Source: Brachionus manjavacas (lineage: Eukaryota; Rotifera; Eurotatoria; Ploima; Brachionidae). From it: DNA of 64,000 nt. The notes below the pieces were generated by a model that had not been told where the DNA came from, searched no databases, and was given only the letters and a program-made list of their open reading frames with translations. The position numbers and the translations under genes were made by a program. Below, in pieces: positions 34,013 to 52,366 of the stretch (position 1 is its first letter; the number at the start of each line of letters is the position of its first letter). Where the stretch lies: NCBI GenBank assembly GCA_019054805.1, contig JAHQIY010000016.1:1240001-1304000 (forward strand), in the 5' to 3' direction.

Positions 34013-37000
34013 TTAAAAAAGACTACTCATGTTATTTGATGGAACATTAGTGGAAAATTGCTGCAAGGCACTTTTGACTTTTTCGAACAAAATTGGATCG
34101 TTTGAGTGCAATAATTTTTGCAGAATTCGGTGTGCACCGATTTCTTTGAGTTTATTCTGTCTTTCTAGAGCACCTTCGTCATTTATGTTAACTAAATTCG
34201 ACACACAATAAACTGCTGCCACCTGAATTTCAGTAAAATTATCAGTCTTAAAAAAAATTTGATTCATTTTTTGTATTTATTGAAAATATTTAAAAAATTA
34301 CCATAAAGCTATTTATTTTTCTAAGTAAGTCCTCGTTTCCCATGATAAACTCTTTGGAAGCGTTTGTGCCGTCGGCAATATTTGCCAAAATGCACAAAGC
34401 CTGTTCTTTTATCATTTTGTCCGAGAAATCGGCCTCCAACACCATGATAACAGCTTGAATTATCCTAGTGCCGTAGAAGCACATTAAGTGGTCAATGTGA
34501 GGTCTATTGCAAATCAAATTTCTGATTAAGCCTAAAGTTTTAAGAACTAAGATTTCATCATTTTCAGTCAATAGCTGAAAAAGTCGATCAAAAGTCATCT
34601 CAGCAAGAATTTGCTGTTTTATTTTCTGATCTGCATGATAGGCCAGATTCATCAGCGCCCATATACTGTTTATCCGTATTGATTTATTTTTATAATTTAC
34701 AAATTCAATTAAAATCTTTATTACGTCGTCACCCAATAATGTCTAAAATTACAAAAAAATTTAACCAAATGTCATTTTAATTTTAACTATTTGAATAAAA
34801 GATAAGTTGAAAAAAGTTGACTTGATTAGATTTTAAATGGAATCTACAAAACATAACAAATCATACAAAATTACATACAAATCTTTCCTTTTTCTAATTG
34901 CGCTATTTTTTTATTAAATCTTAATTTTAAATCAATTGGGAAAAAAAAATTAATTATTTTAGTCAACTTTTTATTTTCTATTCAGCATTATTTAAATTTA
35001 ACTACTAACGTCGAAAAAAAAAATAAAATGAATAAATTTAATTTTTTTTTTCAAATAAATTAGCAAGCTAGTAAATAAAAAAGACACATCAAATAATTTT
35101 AGAAAAATATCTCAGCTGTAATTTAATAAGGAATCATAAATATTCGTGAAGTCTAAACAGGGTAGCGAGTCTTTTTTTTTAATTGTTTACATTTTTTCAT
35201 TTTATTTTCCTCTTTTAATTTTAATATCAATTATAATGTGCTAAAGTTAAAACTTTTGGCTGCTCTCTTATAAGATTTTTTCATTTAAAAATTAAAAAAA
35301 AGATAAGGATTTATACTTGATGTTGTTAAATTATTTTTTATGAGTAATTTTAATAAATGAAGAATTTTTATTAGCGACGAAAAAAATTAAAAATTTTCGG
35401 TAACGTATTCCCTAGTTCGGTTATGCTGGAGCACAAACTAAGAGACGCTTTTTGACCATGCACTAAAGTAAATCTGGCCCATGCTAAAACATTATTGATT
35501 AAGAACGCATGATCTAATAGAAAAATAATAAAAAAATCTCTTTTAAAACCCGTGATAATGCTATTAGATCATGTGTTCTTAATCAAAAGTTTTTTAGCAT
35601 GGGCCAGATTAACTTTAGTGCATGGTAAAAAAGCGTCTCTTAGTTTGTGCTGCAGCATAACCGAACTAGGAAATACTTCATTTTATTCACATTTTCTAGA
35701 ATAGATTTTAATCTTCACTTTAAAATAAACTATTTAGCACTCTTGTTTTCTATGATGTGATATAAATTAAGAAAAATTACTATCGGTTAATCAATTTTTT
35801 TAGGCTTGAAATAAATTTATTTAAAAAAATAATATAATATTTAAAATAACTTTTTAGAAATAAACAACATTTTTAATTTAAAAACTCTTTTGATAAAAAA
35901 ATATTTTTTGACCTTAGAATTACAGAATTGTTACGATAAGCAGTAGTACTAAATTAGAATATAATTTTTCCAAATTCAAAATTCCTTGATTTGGAAAGTA
36001 TATCCGATAATAGTTTTATTGAAAAAATTGACACTCAAGACACTCAAGCAATTTCTAGATAAAGAAAAAGGCTAAAAAAATAAAAAATCTTAATTTAAAA
36101 AAAAATCTTTCTCAATTCATTAACACGCGAACAAAAAATAATTAAACAAGAATTTCTTATTTTATTTGAAATATTTTTGGAATAATGCTTTTTTATATTT
36201 TCTAGTATAATGATTATAAAATTTATACTATAAAAAAATTATCTAAAAAAATTAAAAAATTATTAATTTAAAATAAATTTTATATCAGCTAAAATAAAAT
36301 TGTTCTTAAAATTTTGTATCTTTTTTTTATAGCATAAAAAATATATTGTATATCATAGGAAATAGTGGTCAAATATCTCTTTTTTATTTAAAAAAAAAAC
36401 GTCAATATTTTTAATGGATGAGGTTGAAAAAAAACATTTAAAAAAGAGAAAAAAAATTTAATTAATTTAACAAATTTTGTTTACATAATGAGAGAAAAAA
36501 AGCATAAATTTTAGAAATCAAAAATAGAGAAAACATAAAAATAATAAACAAGACTTTTATTATGCTGCACCATAAGCTAAACTACCAGCTTTTGGACAAT
36601 GCACCAAAGTACATCTCACCCATGTTAAAAAAAATTTAATTTGCATGACTTGGTTTGTAGTGCAACTTAATCGAACGAGGCAATACGGTAATTAACTCTT
36701 AAATATTTATAATCAAATAACTTCTTATAAAAATTAAAAAATAAAAGTCGGTTCAAAAGTTTAGAAATTCGGATAATCCAAAAGATTAAATAATTATATT
36801 TTGGTTTTTTTCTCTAAAGTTAAATTTAACAAATTAAAAAATTTTTGATTTTGGTTTATGCTTTGTATCTGTTTTATTCAATTGAACATATGTTTTTTTC
36901 TCTTTTTATTTGTTTCGTTCTACCTCGTCCATTTTTAACATTCAGTACTTTTATGTTTTTCTAAACAAAAAAGACAGTGATTTCTATGAAAATCAAATCA

Positions 37001-39214
37001 AATAAAATCTTTTCATCCTTCATCCTAATTAACCTAAAAAAAATTAATTCTATGATCGTGTTACCTTTTCTCGCTTATTTATTTAATTAAACAATTTTGA
37101 TCACAAAGTTTAATGAATTTAAAATGAAAATAAAAAATAAAACATCTTACTTCTTTACAAGGCGAAAATTCTATTAATAAATTTGCCAATATGGCGATCA
37201 AAATAGAGATCAAGTTTTTTTCATTCAGACTAAAATCGTCTTCTCTTTCGGTCTGAATTTCCATTTGGTCATCGCTTTTGATCAGCTCACACTCGGAATT
37301 CTTGGCCTTTAGCCTGTGAATCAAATCAATGATACAATTCCACAATTTCGAGTCCAAAAATTTCGTCCTCAGCTGATGAACACTGCGGGACAAACTATGC
37401 AACAAACACAACGAGCTTATCCTAAGCAAAGTGGCATCGGACTTGAACTCGTCCACTTTGGCACCATCGCCAGCCAAGCCATCTCTATAGTCAGTCAAAG
37501 TGCTGAAATCGTCGTCCGAATCAAAGGACTCTTCGTTGATCTCAATGGACTCGATGAGTCTGGAGAGCAAGTCGGGGCTGTCGCTCACAACCCGCCTCGA
37601 CTCTTCACTGTTCGATGCCAAGCAAGCCAATGTTTGAAAGCTGACAGATATGAGCCGTTTGTAGACCAGAAATTCCTCAATAAAAGTATACTTTTTCCCC
37701 ATATAAACTTTGTACTGGTGTTCATTTAGCAGATAGTAGATGGACTGGCTCGAAAATTGGTTGTAATAGAGATAGAAGAGAGAGAACAGAGAAGTGCATG
37801 AAGTTTTGTTTAGGTTGTAGACGCTTTTATTTCTGTTGTTCAGCTTGGTATTTTTGAGGGCCGACTTCAAATTGTTGTAGCCCACGAGCACGTCGGACAC
37901 AATCAGGTGTATGATCTGCTCCAAACAACTGGCTGTCTGCTGCAGATACGAACTCAACTCGACCAAATAGGACAGGGTGGACAGAATTTCGATGAGGAAA
38001 AAAATGTTGAGAAATTTTTTGTTGAGGACGGTGGTGTTGGCTGAGCCCAGGGACATGTGGTCGAACTTGGAGCTGTTCGAATTTTTCAGACAACTCGAAT
38101 AGGCTGAACAAAGTCGGATCAGAGTGGGAAGCACTTTGAATTTGATCAGTTTGCTGTTGAAATTGACCAGCTTGAACTCGGCCGAGTCCAGGTCCATGTC
38201 GTCCAATTTGGATATCAGGCTGGATCGGCAAATGTTGGTCAGGCACTTGGCCGAGTAAAGCTGCAGTTCGATGTTGTTCTCTCTGGACAAAAAAGAGCTG
38301 ATTAGGTCTAGCAGGGCGCAGTCGTAGTAGCTGGTGTTCAAAATTGTTTTCACCGACTCCAAGCACTCGAATGACATGTAGGCATAGAATTTGAGGCAAT
38401 TTAGCTGAATTTTGCTCTGAATGGAAATGAGAAGACCGGCAAACAGAAAGACAAAGTTGGACTTGATCAAATAGGACCTGTTGCGGCCATTTGACTCGTT
38501 TTGCTCTTCGTTGTTCGACTTGATACTTGACGAAATCATTAGGTTGAAGGCCGATATTGTGATTACATTCAGGATGTGGTGTTTGATTGAGTTGTTAAGC
38601 GGGTAGAGGTCAATTAGCGACTTGAGGTTGGCGGGCAAGTCGCCTGGGCTGTCCGTGCGGTACAAAACAGAGTCCATTTGGTAAATAAGCTCGGCCTTTA
38701 TCTGCGCACTCGAATACAAATTAGACAAGGTTCTAATCGAGGTCTCTACTATTTTACAATTGGGCACTTTGTCGTCACTTTGACGCAAGCAAATGGCGTT
38801 CAATTCAACTATGTTGAAGAGAACTAGATGAATTTTGTATTTTTGGATCAATTTGTGCAAGTGGTCCACATTGCCGAGAGCAAAGCTGCCGAATATAATC
38901 AAAATTTGGTTGATTAAGTCGAAAAATTTTTCGTCTAGCAAAATTTCGCCAGGCTGATTTTGGTCGCGATTTATCAAGACAAGCAGATAGTTTATGTACA
39001 AATCGTTGATTAATTCCATCAGGCGGTTTATCAACTCGTCTCTGAGGTAAATGGTCTTGTACTTGTTGTTGCCAATGATTAGGTTTTTGATCTTGGCTAT
39101 GGTGTCGCCAAGGATGTGGCTCTCTTTGCAATGAAGGCTTTTGATCACGGGCTCGAGTGACTTCTCGTTGCCCATGTCCATCGACGCCTTCGTCACTGAC
39201 TCCTCTTCGTCCAT
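34013..39214 (-). CDS. ARMC8: ARMC8, armadillo-repeat subunit of the CTLH/GID E3 ligase complex
   Basis: Three exons, 39214-37151, 34742-34302 and 34246-34013, sum to 913 codons (912 aa), all phase 0. ARMC8 (yeast Gid5 relative) is the armadillo scaffold that recruits substrate receptors in the CTLH ubiquitin ligase. Matches to the animal family run the whole length: TIAKIKNLIIGNNKYKT near the start, LQLYSAKCLTNICRSS, LCLLHSLSRSVHQLRT, LANLLIEFSPCKE at the end of exon 1, then INSIWALMNLAYHADQKIK, CILANIADGTNASKEFIM and VAAVYCVSNLV in exons 2 and 3. It is about 240 residues longer than vertebrate ARMC8; the extra length is in Ser/Asn/Leu-rich inserts between repeats in exon 1. Intron 1 is 2408 bp and carries palindromic MITE copies. 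Confidence 0.93.
35404..35676. mobile_element. palindromic MITE in ARMC8 intron 1
   Basis: An almost perfect 270-bp hairpin. The left arm, from CGTATTCCCTAGTTCGGTTA through GCACTAAAGTAAATCTGGCC to GATTAAGAACGCATGATCTA, is mirrored on the right as TAGATCATGTGTTCTTAATC, GGCCAGATTAACTTTAGTGC and TAACCGAACTAGGAAATAC. The loop is about 40 bp. No coding capacity. Confidence 0.85.
36562..36690. mobile_element. diverged, internally deleted copy of the ARMC8-intron MITE
   Basis: Shares with 35404-35676 the inner block GACAATGCACCAAAGTACAT (GACCATGCACTAAAGTAAAT in the full copy), CCCATGTTAAAA, and an end TGCAACTTAATCGAACGAGG next to CAATACG. The middle of the hairpin is missing. It is older than the full copy, judging by the number of differences. 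Confidence 0.6.
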
Positions 39215-41079
39215 TGTGCACTCACAAGTTTTGAATACAACAAAAAAATTGCTCTCTGTGTAGAACTCAATTCGGAGCTATAATTTATTACTTAACTATT
39301 TTGGTTTTGTATTTACTTTTATGTGTAATAATTTTTTACTTTTTTTCTTTTCTTTTTTTTCGATATTATGTAGCTTCTGATCCTGGGTAATGGTTTGAGT
39401 TTGTTGATTTCAAGTTTATGAATATTATTTTTAAGTCAGTTGAGGCCAAGTTGTTGTTGAGATTGTCTTATTTGTGCACTTGGAGTTGCAATTGGAATTT
39501 TTGTTGAAATGCTTTCAAATTATGCTTGCTTTTGTACTCCGAGCATCTTACACAGTAAATTTTTTAATTTATAAAGAGATGTCATTTGATTAATATGAGG
39601 AGAGCAAACTGGGCAAATTTTTTTTTATCTTAATTTCTTCTATTCTCATAATGTGAATTATGTTAACAAATATGATGATTTTGTTTTACTTATATTATTT
39701 GTTAATTTTTAAATTAAATTAGTCTCTAATTGAGAAAAATATAGTTAATTTTAATAAAAAAATACAAAGTTTTAAACATTGATAAATCTAGTTTTTTTAA
39801 ATTTTTGATCTGGACCCGTGCCTTAAATTAAAAAAAACTTTTTATAAATATTTTTTGATAGATCGCGATTTAAGATAACAATTAAAAGAAAAAAATTGTC
39901 TTTTTTAAATGAGAAATTTTTTTTAATCAAAGAAAAATTAAATAGAAAAATAAAATTTTTCTTCTAGATTTGGTTGATGAGAACTTGGTCCTATTTTAGG
40001 AAAAAATATATGAATATCCAAAGATTGTATTTAAAATCATCAGAGATAATAGAACAAGAAAAAAAACACCCTATCTGAAAGAAGAAAGCGATCTAGTCAA
40101 AAACGGTTCTGGTCTGTTTGCTTAAGTCTGGCCGAATAAATTAGTATTTATTTTCAATTTACGCCAATTCCGGTGATGATAGAATTAAAAAAAATTAATA
40201 ATTGAATTAATAATTTTTATATCATGTTAATTAAAAATTATATAAAATATCAAGTATTTATCAATTTCAGTTCAATAAGTGTATAATTTCTTATTTTTTT
40301 ACGGAAAAAATGAAAGTTACAATTAATTTACTTATGATCTGAAGATGAGTACTAAAAGTAAATTGAAAATTAGCAAAGAAATATAACAAGAAAAAAAAAT
40401 TTAGTTGAAACCTTATTGCCAAATGTCAAAAATTTTAAAATTTTAAAATTTTCAATTAAAAGCCTTGTTCAAAATTGCTCTGGGTTCGGCCGGTCCCAAG
40501 TCCGGATGAGGAAATAAGAAGGGTCCGGGACAAAGAGGCTTTCAAGAAGAGCGGGTGACGTGTCTTACAGACCCTTAGTACGTAGTGAAAAAAGTTAAGT
40601 ATCTTTTTTTGAAAATGCTTGTATCCATTTATAGGTTTGTGGTTCCAAGCTACTCTAAATAGTTTTCGAGTTCTCAGCTTTCAACTTAAGAAAACTACGT
40701 TTATTTTTAAGATCTGGATCTGAATATTATCAAAAAGATTAATCACTCTTGTTCTCTCTATTAAAAGCTACTCACCAAATTTAAATGTTTTTCTTTTGAC
40801 CCAACAGATCTTAAATGCAATCAGAACTTAAAGATTTTACCAAATGACAAAAAAGCCTTACTTTTTCAATTTTTTTTTCAATTTGAATTTCGTAACTAAT
40901 CTACGAAGTTTAAAGACTTTATTTTGCTTAGTTATTTTTTATTTTGTAATAATATTGTTTCAAAATTTAGTATTTTTTTAATGGATTTTGGATGATCTCG
41001 AAAGGCAATTTAAATTGTTTAATATTGTATGAAAAAATAAAATTTTTGAACAATTTATTTATTAAAATAGTAAATAAGA
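39215..41079. other. intergenic with a small GC-rich island
   Basis: Mostly AT-rich. Positions 40470-40570 are GC-rich, with gggttcggccggtcccaag and gggtccgggacaaagaggc; they share a 12-mer with 6573-6584. There is no ORF. It may be the remnant of a repeat or a regulatory island. Confidence 0.4.
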
Positions 41080-46799
<5,720 letters not shown>

Positions 46800-48564
46800 C
46801 AATAAGTTTTTTTCATCTAATTTTCCAACTTATCCAAAATTCTAGAGTTAATTTTAAAAAAAATTTCTTATATAATACTCTCATAAAACTAACATTTAGT
46901 TGATTTTATTTAAATAGATAATTTTTTATCTAAGAAATACTAAGCGAATAGTTAGTGACTAACATTTCTTAGCTAACAATTTGAAATAGAATTATCTATT
47001 TAAAAATTGTCTAGGTCTTATATAATTTTACAACATAGAAAGCTCTGTAATTAAAATTTTAAATTATAAACTAAATTTGATAATTAATTTAATGGATTAA
47101 CTGGTCATTAACCATAACTATTTTGAGTGTGGTCTAAATTCTTCAGAGATCAAAATTTAAAATTAGAATAAATGAAGAATTTAAAAGAAAAGGTTTTGAA
47201 TTATTTTTATTCATAAGATACATAAAAGGAGTGAAATCGCTATTTTAAAAGAAGGATGCGATATTTCCTTCAATTTTTTAAATTTTTTAAAAGCTTCAGT
47301 TTGAATTTGATCATTTTTAAGCTATTTATTTTATCATTTTATCTCTTTTTATTTAATTTCAACTTATTGTGAAAGTTTCAGCAAAACTTAAATTTTCAAT
47401 CGAAATGTTAAACCTGCATGTTTTTTTATTTGAAAAAAATTTTACCTCGTAAATTTACAATCTTTTCGTAATTATGAGAATAAAAATGTTTTTCATTAAA
47501 TTTTTGTTCGAGAGTAAATTTAATAAAAATAAATTTGAAATTAAAATTGAACTGATCACTGGACAAAATGTTTCACTCACATTTTCCAAAATGAAAATGA
47601 ATTCTGAAAAGTCGAAGTTTTTTATTAATTTCTATTTCGATCGGTTTAATTCCCAAAGCTTTTTTTAAGGATAAAATCTTCAGTAATTGAAAAAAAAATT
47701 TAATTTTTTTTTAATTTTAATTTTTCTTTAAATTTTTAAATAAAATTTAAATTCAATCTTTGAAAATGTTAATAAATATGCAAACCTTTCATTAATGACT
47801 TTAAATATTACTGTTATCATTTACTTTTTAAAAGGTTTATATTAATTAACTGTACTATTCAATAAGAATTTGATGTTTTTTTCAAATTTTTTTGCATTTG
47901 ATGTTTCTTTTGAATAGGAAGAAATTGTTCAAGGGAATATTTTTGATTCTATTAATCTTAAAAAGAATACTAATTTTTAAAAATTAGTTTTCCTAAAAAC
48001 GAGTTAAGCCAATTTCGTCTAAGACTACTAATAGATAAATTTGTTTATTAAAGAAGTTATAAGAATTTTGTAATTTATATCAAAGAAATCATCTAATATA
48101 TCACTAAAGAGTTAAATTTAAAATTTGAAAATGCTTGCAATATTAAATTTTAATTACTTTTTTACTTGAAACAACGCCTTTTTAAATGTTAACAATAGAT
48201 ACATTTTGTATTTCAAATACAAAAAATCAAACCATTTATATTTTTAAATAATTTAATTATTTATAAAACGCAAAATTTTTGCAGAATTTAATCGAAGATT
48301 ATATATCTAGTCAGAATTCTCTTGCACTAATTTATCTTTCTGAAAAAAAAAATTCTTAAAAAAATTCGAATAGAAATATGAATTGATAAAGAACTTCAAA
48401 TAAATATTTATTAAAATCTTTTGAAATTCAGATTTTTATTCAAAAAAACAAAATTAAAATGATCACATTTACAGTAATTAAAATTTTTTTCAACTACTAA
48501 GTCGTTTCTTACATTTACTGTTAAACTAGCTAATAAATTATTAATTAATATTAATATTTTTTGG
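46800..48564. other. intergenic, AT-rich
   Basis: Upstream of the MRP gene. No gene is recognisable; the plus-strand frame at 47474-47668 is Lys/Phe/Asn-rich and looks like chance. A repeat copy lies at 48122-48260. Confidence 0.4.
48122..48260 (+). repeat. single arm copy of the 20205-21357 foldback element
   Basis: Same orientation as the right arm at 21221-21357, with AATGCTTGCAATATTAAA, TTTTTTACTTGAAACAACGC, ACATTTTGTATTTCAAATAC and AAAATCAAACCATTTA blocks. About three quarters of positions agree by eye. No partner arm is seen nearby, so it is a solo arm or a decayed copy. Confidence 0.6.
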
Positions 48565-49188
48565 CTATATTGTTTTGCTTCCTATGACCTGCTCATAAGA
48601 CGGAGGAATCTCATCATTGTCAGGATCAATTTTTTCCTTATTCCACTCTTTGATATCGCTTTCCAGACACAAATTCACATCTCGATTAAGAATGCAACTT
48701 AGGTCTTTGTCTGCATTTGAATTGTCATCTAGATAGTTGCATAAATTTTTCGGATTTAAAATAATGTCTGTATTTTTATTGTGGTTATTTTCTGGTTTAT
48801 TTGGACCTAAGAATCGAGATGGATCATTGAACTTTCGATTTATTTTTTCGTATTGATTCGAATCAACACTATAAGCCAAATTATCAAAATAATTAGCTTG
48901 ATTATTCGATATATAATTTAAAATCTCGCTATTTGACGAGGAAAAGTCATTTTCTTCATAGTCCGAATTGCTACAGTCCGAGGAAAGCTCATTAGAAAAA
49001 CAATCAAAACTTCTAATACCATTACTGGACTGTCTATTTGGTCTTCGAGCTCGTTTGCAGCACAAAATTCGGTTATGGACACAAATTTGGACACATTTAA
49101 CCACAATCAGAACCAAAATAATGCAAATTATTGATGATAAAAGAACGATTAGAACAAAAACAAATTGAATATAATCATCTGTATCCAT
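48565..49188 (-). CDS. single-pass membrane protein with C-terminal PPxY motif
   Basis: A 207-aa single-exon frame. Residues 8-30 form one long hydrophobic segment (FVFVLIVLLSSIICIILVLI), preceded by a short acidic N-terminus with no signal-peptide cleavage site. It is followed by Cys- and Arg-rich juxtamembrane sequence (HNRILCCKRARR, candidate palmitoylation). This fits an N-out/C-in single-pass protein. The remaining 160 residues are Ser/Asn/Asp-rich and disordered, and end with EIPPSYEQV, a PPxY motif of the kind bound by WW domains of NEDD4-family ubiquitin ligases. I recognise no family. A role as a membrane adaptor for a HECT ligase is inference from the motif alone. Confidence 0.7.
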   Translation of the reverse strand: MDTDDYIQFVFVLIVLLSSIICIILVLIVVKCVQICVHNRILCCKRARRPNRQSSNGIRSFDCFSNELSSDCSNSDYEENDFSSSNSEILNYISNNQANYFDNLAYSVDSNQYEKINRKFNDPSRFLGPNKPENNHNKNTDIILNPKNLCNYLDDNSNADKDLSCILNRDVNLCLESDIKEWNKEKIDPDNDEIPPSYEQVIGSKTI

Positions 49189-50167
49189 AAACCTGCCTAA
49201 TTAGTTGAAAATTTTACCAAATTTTTGTACACCAATTTTTTTTTATACCTTAAGTTTTTATAAATCTACCATTTCTTGCTTCAATAAATGTCTAAACAAA
49301 AATAATTAGCAATTTTAAATTGTAGTAATTTTATTTGACCATCTTGATGAGTCTGGATATATTTTTGAAGCAAAAAAAGAAAATTTTTATCTATTTTTCC
49401 TCAGGAACGAGACAAAACACAACATGTTACATTTTTATAAGAAAAATTTTAAAATGAGATAAATGGACGAAGGCTTAATTTTTGGTAGAAAAGTTGCAAG
49501 TGAAATTATATTTGAAATTTGACTTAGTGAGTCAAAATTAGCATTTTGAATGAAATAAAAAAAATTGTTTAAAATAATCGGTCAGTCGGTCAATATTTTA
49601 AATGCTTGAATAAAAAAAAATTTTATGCTCTAGACTTGCTAAAGAATTTTTTTTTTTAACTCGTTTGAGAAGAAATTTTGACGTTTCTTATCGATTTAGG
49701 TGGAAAAATAAATGCTAAATTAATTCTCAAGACAAAAATAGTCTAATCCTGTATGATTTTTGGTTCGAAGACCTAAAAAATTTATTAAACTTTAAGACGT
49801 GCATTTGACAAAGAAGCCTGTTACATATTTATCTATCTTTGGTTCTATATAAATTAAATATTGTATTTAATACGCTTTAATCTTTCGAAAAAAAATTTTC
49901 AATCTCATTTCAATTTAAAAAAATATTTTTTATGTTGTCTAGCAACTCTCGTTTGACACTTTATTTTATGAAATGAAATGCTTCTATAATTTTACGATCA
50001 CTAATTTTTGTAATTTACAATAATTAAATACTAATTTTTTAAATTCCTTACCTAGAACTTATTTTAAACAATTTTTCAAAATATGTTTCTTACTACTTTA
50101 ATACTTGGTATTCAATGATTAGAAATAAAGAATCAAACTATTTTGCTGATAGCCAAGCTCTTTTAAG
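49189..50167. other. gene-free AT-rich DNA
   Basis: No coding signal recognised. It probably contains the promoter of the upstream minus-strand membrane protein. Confidence 0.4.
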
Positions 50168-50499
50168 ATTTACGGAATTGTGAATTTTGGTACAAAAAAC
50201 AAAAAAATAATATTAAAAATTTCAAAGCTTAAATTCTGAAGAAACAAAAAAATTCTCTGTAAGTTGTAGCTATTGATACATCCTTTGTACCATCAACACA
50301 CTGATTTTGCAAAACTCTGCAATAAATCTGCAAAATTTAGAAAATTGTAAATATAATCAGCCTTAAGTGGTGGTACAGAGGATGTATCAATTGCTACAAC
50401 TAACAGAGCATGTCCTGGTTCTAAAGAAATTAATCCTTGGCATTTTTAATGTGTTGTTTTTGCTTTTTGTACCAAAAATACACAATGCCAATATTTACT
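50168..50499. mobile_element. ~330-bp palindromic (foldback) element
   Basis: Left arm blocks ATTTTGGTACAAAAAACAAA, AGTTGTAGCTATTGATACAT and CCTTTGTACCATCAAC are mirrored on the right as GGTGGTACAGAGGATGTATC, AATTGCTACAACTAACAGAG and TTTTTGTACCAAAAATACAC. The short centre is AT-rich. No ORF. It differs in sequence from the other foldback families in the window. Confidence 0.8.
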
Positions 50500-50969
50500 A
50501 TCTAATGACTAGCATTAATGGTTAATTTAGTGCTAATAATAATACTAAAATTGTTTTAATTTATTTTTATTTAAACAAAGTTTTTAATTTTGGTAAATAA
50601 ATTTTTTAAAAATTTAAAATTTTTCATAATTTTAAAGAGATGTTTAAAAAAAATGGATAAATGTCCAAATAAATGAATTTATTTTTTAATATTTATGACC
50701 CAAAAAGCTTAATTAGATTTTAAAAAGATTTTTAAATTTATAAAATTATAAAAACATTTTAGTTATATTTAGTTATAACTTATAAAACTATATTTCCAGT
50801 TTTTTAGGTAAACTCAAAATTTGAACCATCATATTTAAGAAATATAGACAAAATTTAGGAAGCTTCAGTAAAATTTTATTAATTTTTTAAAAAATCTTCA
50901 ACCATAAAAATAAAATTTGTGTTTAAACTAAAAATATTCGCTTGATTAGCGAGGTTTATGTCTGAAAAA
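50500..50969. other. AT-rich DNA downstream of AGPAT gene A
   Basis: Contains only low-complexity sequence and presumably the 3' UTR of the gene ending at 50970. Confidence 0.4.
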
Positions 50970-52366
50970 TTATAATTGCTTTTTTGGTAAACCAAATGAA
51001 GATTTTGACGATGACTGAGCCACCATTTTTTCTATCAAGACTTTTATAAAAAAAATAATTAGCACTATTGATCCCTTAACAAGTGTAGAACCATTCCAAA
51101 AAATCAATACAAAATAATAAATTGATGGAATTAAAGTAACACATAACCAAAATATGGAGTTGTACAAGTCATATTTGTTCAACTTGAATTTATGCTTGCT
51201 AACTCCCAATTCGTCAAAACTACCAGTTCTGTGGTAAACATCGAATATTTCATCCTTAAAGAAAAATTAATCACAGAATAAATTTTTTTCCAAACTCAAT
51301 ACTTTATCCTGGTATAATCTTAACAAAAATTCGGAACATTTTTTATCATCGTCAGTTGGCAATATATCGATTGGTATACGACGAATGAATATTTGCGCAT
51401 TCAATGGAATCCCATCTTTCATATGCATGAATGTGGGTGAACATCCATCCACATCATCTATAGCTATCGTGATGTCATACATGTATTCAACTTTAATTAA
51501 ATTGATAAAATTTGTTTTATTCTTCACAGTTTATCTACTTTTTCCTTTCAGTTGTGAGACCATTAAATTGAATCCCTTTGCTCTAGGCAATAAATGATGC
51601 TTTAGAATTGGTAAGCCCTTTTCTTTAGCCACTTTCATGCTTTCTTCATATTTTTCTTTGGTATAGCGGGTACCTTCACAAAATATTGACACCTTTGGTA
51701 TTATTTTAGATAGCTCTTAATAATTTTTTCGCGGTTATTTACCGAATAAGGCAAATCTTTCGGATAATCTAAAATATTTTCCATATCTTCTACTAAGGTT
51801 TTGTAATCAGTATCCCACACTCTTTTGATAAACACGTATTCACCAAACATCCATGACCAACCAAGAATAGGAATATATTTCAACGAGTCCTTCATGACCA
51901 CTTTAGAGCCCTATAATTAATTGTTTAAAACACTGAATATTAGTTAACAAAAGCCTACACCAAGAAGCCCCAATTGTTGGCAAATGATCAAGCCAAATGC
52001 CCAATCGACGTCGTATTTATGGTTCAGTACACAAAAACAGTTCTCTTTGCCGAGCTTTTTAAAATCTTCATCTTTAATATAAAACGTGGTCTCGGTTCCT
52101 GACCACCAGTGAGCTATACTCGGTATTGCTTTTTAAGTTTTTAAATTACTCAAGTTTTTGATTTTATCATAAATTTTATCTGTCTTACCTGAGTACAAGC
52201 TGTACGATAGATAATAAATTATTCGTTTATAAAGATGTTTGCTAAAAGGTCTTATGAAGACAAATGTTAACAACTGGAAAAAATTTATTATTAAACCACT
52301 TAGAAAAAAGGCATATGACAATAAAATTTGAGGTAAAAACCACTTTTTGAATTCTTTCAGACCCAT
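50970..52366 (-). CDS. 1-acyl-glycerol-3-phosphate acyltransferase, AGPAT3/4-like (tandem copy A)
   Basis: Six exons, 52366-52189, 52128-51959, 51910-51743, 51692-51539, 51490-51303 and 51254-50970, sum to 381 codons (380 aa, close to the 376 of vertebrate AGPAT3). The enzyme transfers a fatty acyl group from CoA to lysophosphatidate or related lysophospholipids at the ER membrane. An N-terminal transmembrane region (SYAFFLSGLIINFFQLLTF) precedes acyltransferase motif I, NHKYDVDW (NHx4D). Motif II lies around the KYIPILGWSW block, motif III is EGTRYT, and LPILKHHLLPRAKGF gives the motif IV Pro. A C-terminal hydrophobic pair follows. It is tandem with the related gene at 53061-54381. The C-terminus (SSFGLPKKQL) lacks the GSKYG-type ending of copy B. 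Confidence 0.92.

Noticed and set aside
37827-38399. Minus-strand 190-aa frame rich in Gln/Pro/Arg
   Set aside because: Alternative-frame shadow inside ARMC8 exon 1; the composition reflects frame-shifted reading of Leu/Ser codons.
47474-47668. Plus-strand 64-aa frame
   Set aside because: Lys/Phe/Asn composition expected from random AT-rich DNA; no domain, no context.
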